Assembly: GCA_050250665.1 (NCBI GenBank)
Contig: JBFWOF010000065.1
Span: forward strand, 1-31,590
Length of the DNA stretch: 31,590 bases
Source of the DNA: JADKFD01 sp050250665
GTDB lineage: Bacteria; Pseudomonadota; Gammaproteobacteria; Xanthomonadales; SZUA-5
Direction of reading: 5' to 3'
In this document: positions 28,075 through 31,590 of the stretch, piece after piece
How positions within the stretch are numbered: position 1 is the first letter of the stretch
How the letters are laid out: each line of letters opens with the position of its first letter
Position numbers and translations under genes: made by a program
Notes under the pieces: generated by a model
What the model was told of the DNA's origin: nothing
The model's database searches: none
The model's input: the letters and a program-made list of their open reading frames with translations, nothing else

Positions 28075-31000
28075 CGCGGTCTTTGACGCCAGCTCGCAAA
28101 CGATTCGCTACCAGCAGGGCGGCCGGAACTACAGCGTCAATCCCAATAACTTCTACATCGACTACGGCAAGAGCGATGGTGATCTGGGGACCTTTCTCCA
28201 GGCTTGCAGTGCATCCCTGCTGTCAGTTCAGGCGCCACGGCCGCAGTCATGGGCCGAAGCTGCGCCCAATCTGTTACCGGTGGTGCGCGACCGTCGCTAT
28301 CTGGACATGGCCATCCTGATGGCCAAGGTCTCGGCGACCAAGGCCAAGGTCGAGATTCCGGGCTTTCCCTTCAGGGCACTGGCCGGCGAGCTGGTCGTGA
28401 CCCTGGGGCTGGACACGCCGACAGCGACCAGTGTCGTTGCCGCGACTGAACTCGAATCCTGGGGGACCAGCTTCGATGAGGCCTACAAAGTCGCGCTGGC
28501 CAATCTGCGCGCCCGAACCCAGGGCAGCCTCAACGAGGTGCGACCGGGTCTGTACCTGTCGGACTGGCGAGATGGCTACGATGCCTCGCGCCTGCTGCTG
28601 CCGGAACTGCTCCAGAACCTGACCCTGCGCGGTGATCCGGTGGTCTCGGTGCCCTCGCGAAATCTGCTGGTGGTGGCTGGCTCCGAGGACCCGGCTGCGC
28701 TGGCTGCGCTGGCCGGTGTCACGGCCGATGTGCTGGGCGAAGACAGCCGGCCCTTGTCTGCCGACGTCCTGCAGTTTGGCGAGCAGCGCTGGCGAGAAGC
28801 GGCAGCGTCAGTTTCACAGCAACCGAGATTGCTCAAGGCGCGACAACTGTTGCTGCAGCGCGATTACAACCAGCAGGCCGAACTGCTGAAGCAGTTGAAT
28901 CAGGCTCAAGGCAAGGACATCTTCGTCGCCAGCTACAAGTTGGCGGAGAGCGCCGAGGATCAGCCGCACCGGAACATCACCCAGGTGACCGAGGGTGTCG
29001 GCCTGACGCTCCTGCCCAAGGCCGACGAACTGGCCTTCCTGACGCGCGCTCAGGAATTTCTGCTGGTGCCCTGGACGGTTGCCGAAGAGGTGCTGGGATC
29101 GGCCCTGAAACGCATCGCAATCCATCCGGTCAGATACCGCTACCAGGGTTTTCCCGATGCGGCGCAGCTGGAGAAATTGCGCTCCCAAGCCTCCATCAGC
29201 CAGGCCCCACCCGAACCCAAGCAGCGCATGGCGGCCGTGGCTGAAGATTTTCGCCAGGCCTACCAGAACAGGTTCCAGCGCTTGCTGACCTACGACGCCA
29301 GCGGAATCCGGCTCATCGACCAGCTGATCGAAGACCAGCGCAGCCATGGCATTGCGGCGACGGACTCCTTTGTCGAGGGCATCGGCGCCTTTTTCGGTGA
29401 AGTTCTGGTCCGTCAATTTGACGGTGAATGGATACTGCACAAGGAGCGCCTGTGCGTGCTTGTCGACGACAAGAACGCGGTCTTTCCGCTCGAAAGGGTC
29501 GCCAGGCAATGGGCCAACGGCCGCGCTGGCGGCGATTCGATATCGGGCACCTATGAGTCGGTGCAGCGCTTGAAGCAAATGCAGCAGCCGGAATCGGCCA
29601 GTGCTGCCAGGGCAGTTCAGCCGTCCTCGGCCGCATCAGCGACTGGTCCGGCAACGCAGCCTCCAGCAGTCGGCCATCGCTACCGGATTCCCGCTCAGCC
29701 TGCGAATCCGCGGATGCAGCAGATGCTGGTGCAGGCACGCGACCAGTTTGCCCGGCTGCGCACGGCCGCGGTCGCCGGCACGCTGGACACCATGCACGCG
29801 GAAAGCCCGAAGTGGCTCACCCACCGCGATCCGCTGATCGAGGTAAGCCGCAATCAGGCCCTGCTGCTGCGTGAAGGCCGAATCGTCTGGGCGGCGCTGG
29901 TCATGGCCAACAATCTGCTGTTCAAGCCCGGCAAGGAGGATTGCCCTGCCCTGCTGGTCTACAGTCTTGATCCCTGGTTCGAATCCAGACCGGATGAGCT
30001 GCATGCCATCGCCCGTCGGATCTTCGAACTCAAGAACACCCAACCGACGAATCCGGACCTGCGCGCATTGGCCAGGCTGGTGACCGAGGAGAGCGACCGC
30101 GGTATGGGCTGGCGCGTGCCCGAGGCACTCACCGACAGAGACGTGCGCGGTTCGATCTTCATGGTGTTCCGCAAGCACATTCCCCTGGGACAGATGTGTG
30201 GCGAGTTCTTTCCCATTCTGGTGCATCCGTCAACCGAGGCCGTGATGATCCTGCCCTTCGAAGGCTGGCCGGCCGAACTGATCAAGGCGTGGAAGCCCGG
30301 GTCCAGCGAACGCAGCCTGGCCGAAGTCCGGGCACTTCCCGAAGGCCTGCGCCTCAGCCATGCGCCGAGCGTGGTGGCCGCCACCAGAAGCCCTGCTGAC
30401 GGGCGCGAGTTCATCTGGACCTTTCAGACCAGCGTGGAAGCGATGGACACCGAACTCAGCATTGTCGAGTACGGCGCCTTCAGTCAGCTACGCGGGAAAT
30501 GGGGTCCTGCCAACGGCGGCGAGGCGCCTTTCGGCCCGCAGCAGTTCGCTGAAGGATTTGGCTGCAGCGACGGCAGACTGAGACCGGGCCAGGCTTTCAG
30601 CCATCCGAAGAACTCGTACCGCAGTTCTCAGCTGCGCTCCTCCCGTCAGCTCTGGTATGTCATCGGCAAGGACGCCGCCGGCAAGCTCTACCGCGGCGAA
30701 GCCGAGATCGAATTGCGTGGCACCCTGATCGCCCCGGACAGTGAGCCGCTCAAACCAGTCAAGGCCGGCGGCCTGGCCGCCATTGGCCGGCTCTTCGGTG
30801 GCAGCAAGGCCCTGGACCTGCTGCGCTTTGATGGCGTCTACCGGGTCAAGCAGCAACCCGAAGACGACAGCAATTCAGCCCACTGCTATCTGCGCCTGTA
30901 CCCGGACAAGACCGCCATCTACATCGACTCCGACGAGCAGCCCTCGGAGCTGTCGAAGTGGTTCAACATCCAGTCCCCGCATGTGCCCACCGGCTACTAC

Positions 31001-31162
31001 AGCGTCAAGGGTGACAGCATCCGCATCGAGATCGCTGCCGGCCACACCTCCATCGTGCTGTCCGGAACCATCGACCGCAACCGTCTGCAGCTGAGCTTTC
31101 CCCGCTTCGCCAACGGACCGATGCGCAACGATGAGTTCCTGTTCATGGGCTGGCGGCCGTAG
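27983..31162 (+). CDS. Large multi-domain protein of unknown function (DUF1444-like N-terminus)
   Basis: A 1059-residue protein without signal peptide or membrane segments. Residues ~55-275 resemble DUF1444/YtpQ (LLPVVRDRRYL, ELESWGTSFDEAYKVALANL, RDGYDASRLL, VVSVPSRNLLVVAG). A part at ~290-400 has DIFVASYKLAE, TEGVGLTLLPKAD and LVPWTVAEEVLG. Residues ~420-525 resemble a DUF3806-type domain (LIDQLIEDQRSHG, FFGEVLVRQFDGEWIL, FPLERVARQWANG). An Ala/Ser/Pro/Gln linker (535-575) leads to a ~600-840 region of no recognised family. A C-terminal beta-rich domain (945-1059) has FDGVYRV, YLRLYPDKTAIYID and TGYYSVKGDSI. The ATG at 27983 has GAGGA five bases upstream. Domain names come from remembered motif patterns and need a profile search. 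No partner gene is in the window; a repeat array follows the stop. Confidence 0.85.
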   Translation: MFEQSPHSRPDFATFVEAFRRHIEHLPGHSNAVFDASSQTIRYQQGGRNYSVNPNNFYIDYGKSDGDLGTFLQACSASLLSVQAPRPQSWAEAAPNLLPVVRDRRYLDMAILMAKVSATKAKVEIPGFPFRALAGELVVTLGLDTPTATSVVAATELESWGTSFDEAYKVALANLRARTQGSLNEVRPGLYLSDWRDGYDASRLLLPELLQNLTLRGDPVVSVPSRNLLVVAGSEDPAALAALAGVTADVLGEDSRPLSADVLQFGEQRWREAAASVSQQPRLLKARQLLLQRDYNQQAELLKQLNQAQGKDIFVASYKLAESAEDQPHRNITQVTEGVGLTLLPKADELAFLTRAQEFLLVPWTVAEEVLGSALKRIAIHPVRYRYQGFPDAAQLEKLRSQASISQAPPEPKQRMAAVAEDFRQAYQNRFQRLLTYDASGIRLIDQLIEDQRSHGIAATDSFVEGIGAFFGEVLVRQFDGEWILHKERLCVLVDDKNAVFPLERVARQWANGRAGGDSISGTYESVQRLKQMQQPESASAARAVQPSSAASATGPATQPPAVGHRYRIPAQPANPRMQQMLVQARDQFARLRTAAVAGTLDTMHAESPKWLTHRDPLIEVSRNQALLLREGRIVWAALVMANNLLFKPGKEDCPALLVYSLDPWFESRPDELHAIARRIFELKNTQPTNPDLRALARLVTEESDRGMGWRVPEALTDRDVRGSIFMVFRKHIPLGQMCGEFFPILVHPSTEAVMILPFEGWPAELIKAWKPGSSERSLAEVRALPEGLRLSHAPSVVAATRSPADGREFIWTFQTSVEAMDTELSIVEYGAFSQLRGKWGPANGGEAPFGPQQFAEGFGCSDGRLRPGQAFSHPKNSYRSSQLRSSRQLWYVIGKDAAGKLYRGEAEIELRGTLIAPDSEPLKPVKAGGLAAIGRLFGGSKALDLLRFDGVYRVKQQPEDDSNSAHCYLRLYPDKTAIYIDSDEQPSELSKWFNIQSPHVPTGYYSVKGDSIRIEIAAGHTSIVLSGTIDRNRLQLSFPRFANGPMRNDEFLFMGWRP

Positions 31163-31171
31163 CAGGGCACC

Positions 31172-31590
31172 GTGGGAGCGGCTTCAGCCGCGATCAGGTG
31201 TGTCGCGGGTCTCGGATTCTCCAGTCGCGACGCGGGGTCGCTCCAACGGTGGGAGCGGCTTCAGCCGCGAACGGGTGTGCCGCGGGTCTCGGATTCTCCA
31301 GTCGCGACGCAAGGTCGCTCCTACGGTGGGAGCGGCTTCAGCCGCGAACGGGTGTGCCGCGGGTCTTGGAGTCTGCGGTCGCGACGCAAGGTCGCTCCTA
31401 CGGTGGGAGCGGCTTCAGCCGCGATCGGGTGCGTCGCGGGTCTCGGATTCTCCAGTCGCGACGCGGGGTCGCTCCTACGGTGGGAGCGGCTTCAGCCGCG
31501 AACGGGTGTGCCGCGGGTCTCGGAGTCTCCGGACGCGACGCAAGGTCGCTCCTACAGTGGGAGCGGCTTCAGCCGCGATCGGGAGTACCG
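31172..31590. repeat. 77-bp tandem array of paired REP palindromes (incomplete)
   Basis: Units begin with GTGGGAGCGGCTTCAGCCGC at 31172, 31249, 31326, 31403, 31480 and 31557, exactly 77 bases apart; five are complete and the sixth runs out of the window. Each unit carries this forward palindrome and, near its end, an inverted relative (GTCGCGACGCAAGGTCGCTC then CTAC), so neighbouring elements face each other. Units differ at a few positions: units 1 and 4 share CGCGGGGTCGC and GATC, while units 2, 3 and 5 share CGCAAGGTCGC and GAAC. The array starts nine bases after the stop of the large unknown gene. Confidence 0.95.

Noticed and set aside
31172..31590. CRISPR array
   Set aside because: The whole 77-base unit is repeated, with no unique spacers and no cas genes in view; the parts are facing REP palindromes.

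Overview
The window is GC-rich chromosomal DNA from a gammaproteobacterium, most likely of the Xanthomonadales (Lysobacter/Dokdonella/Rhodanobacter-like). This rests on gene content (nadA-nadB, apaG-apaH, folA, gltB-gltD, tesA-ybbA-ybbP, an E. coli-type one-piece tmRNA) and on the many REP-type intergenic palindromes of the kind common in that order. The placement is an inference from gene style; no 16S gene lies inside the window. Nearly all genes are housekeeping genes.

Left end (1-8313). The first ~250 bases, read on the minus strand, look like the promoter and leader of a ribosomal RNA operon (TTGACA-16-TATGAT and a boxA) whose 16S gene would lie beyond base 1. Next come nadB and nadA on the minus strand (NAD synthesis from aspartate). 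The nadA promoter carries two similar 15-bp palindromes six helical turns apart. apaG and apaH run rightward and converge on folA. folA overlaps a secreted amidohydrolase, which follows a secreted DUF1684 protein, forming a minus-strand operon. A small orphan gene reads divergently from it.

Middle (8341-23869). gltD and gltB (glutamate synthase) lie on the minus strand with an inverted repeat between them. Upstream, also on the minus strand, are an ExoD-family membrane protein, a GDPD-GNAT fusion protein and a cytosolic multi-PAS hybrid histidine kinase; the last two overlap by 8 bases. A 560-base gap holds a perfect 27-bp inverted repeat. Then the tesA-type esterase and ybbA-ybbP (ABC exporter-like) diverge from start codons that share bases.

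Right end (23870-31590). Here genes are sparser and repeats richer: a PilZ protein, an 11-copy GGTTGTC tract, REP pairs, the tmRNA gene ssrA with its promoter and terminator, then a divergent Lrp-type regulator and alanine dehydrogenase with a good Lrp box between them. A repeat-filled spacer follows. Last is a 1059-residue multi-domain protein of unknown function, followed directly by an exact 77-bp-period tandem array of paired REP palindromes that runs out of the window. These last two items are the least explained part of the window. No insertion sequence, integrase, CRISPR array or tRNA gene was found.
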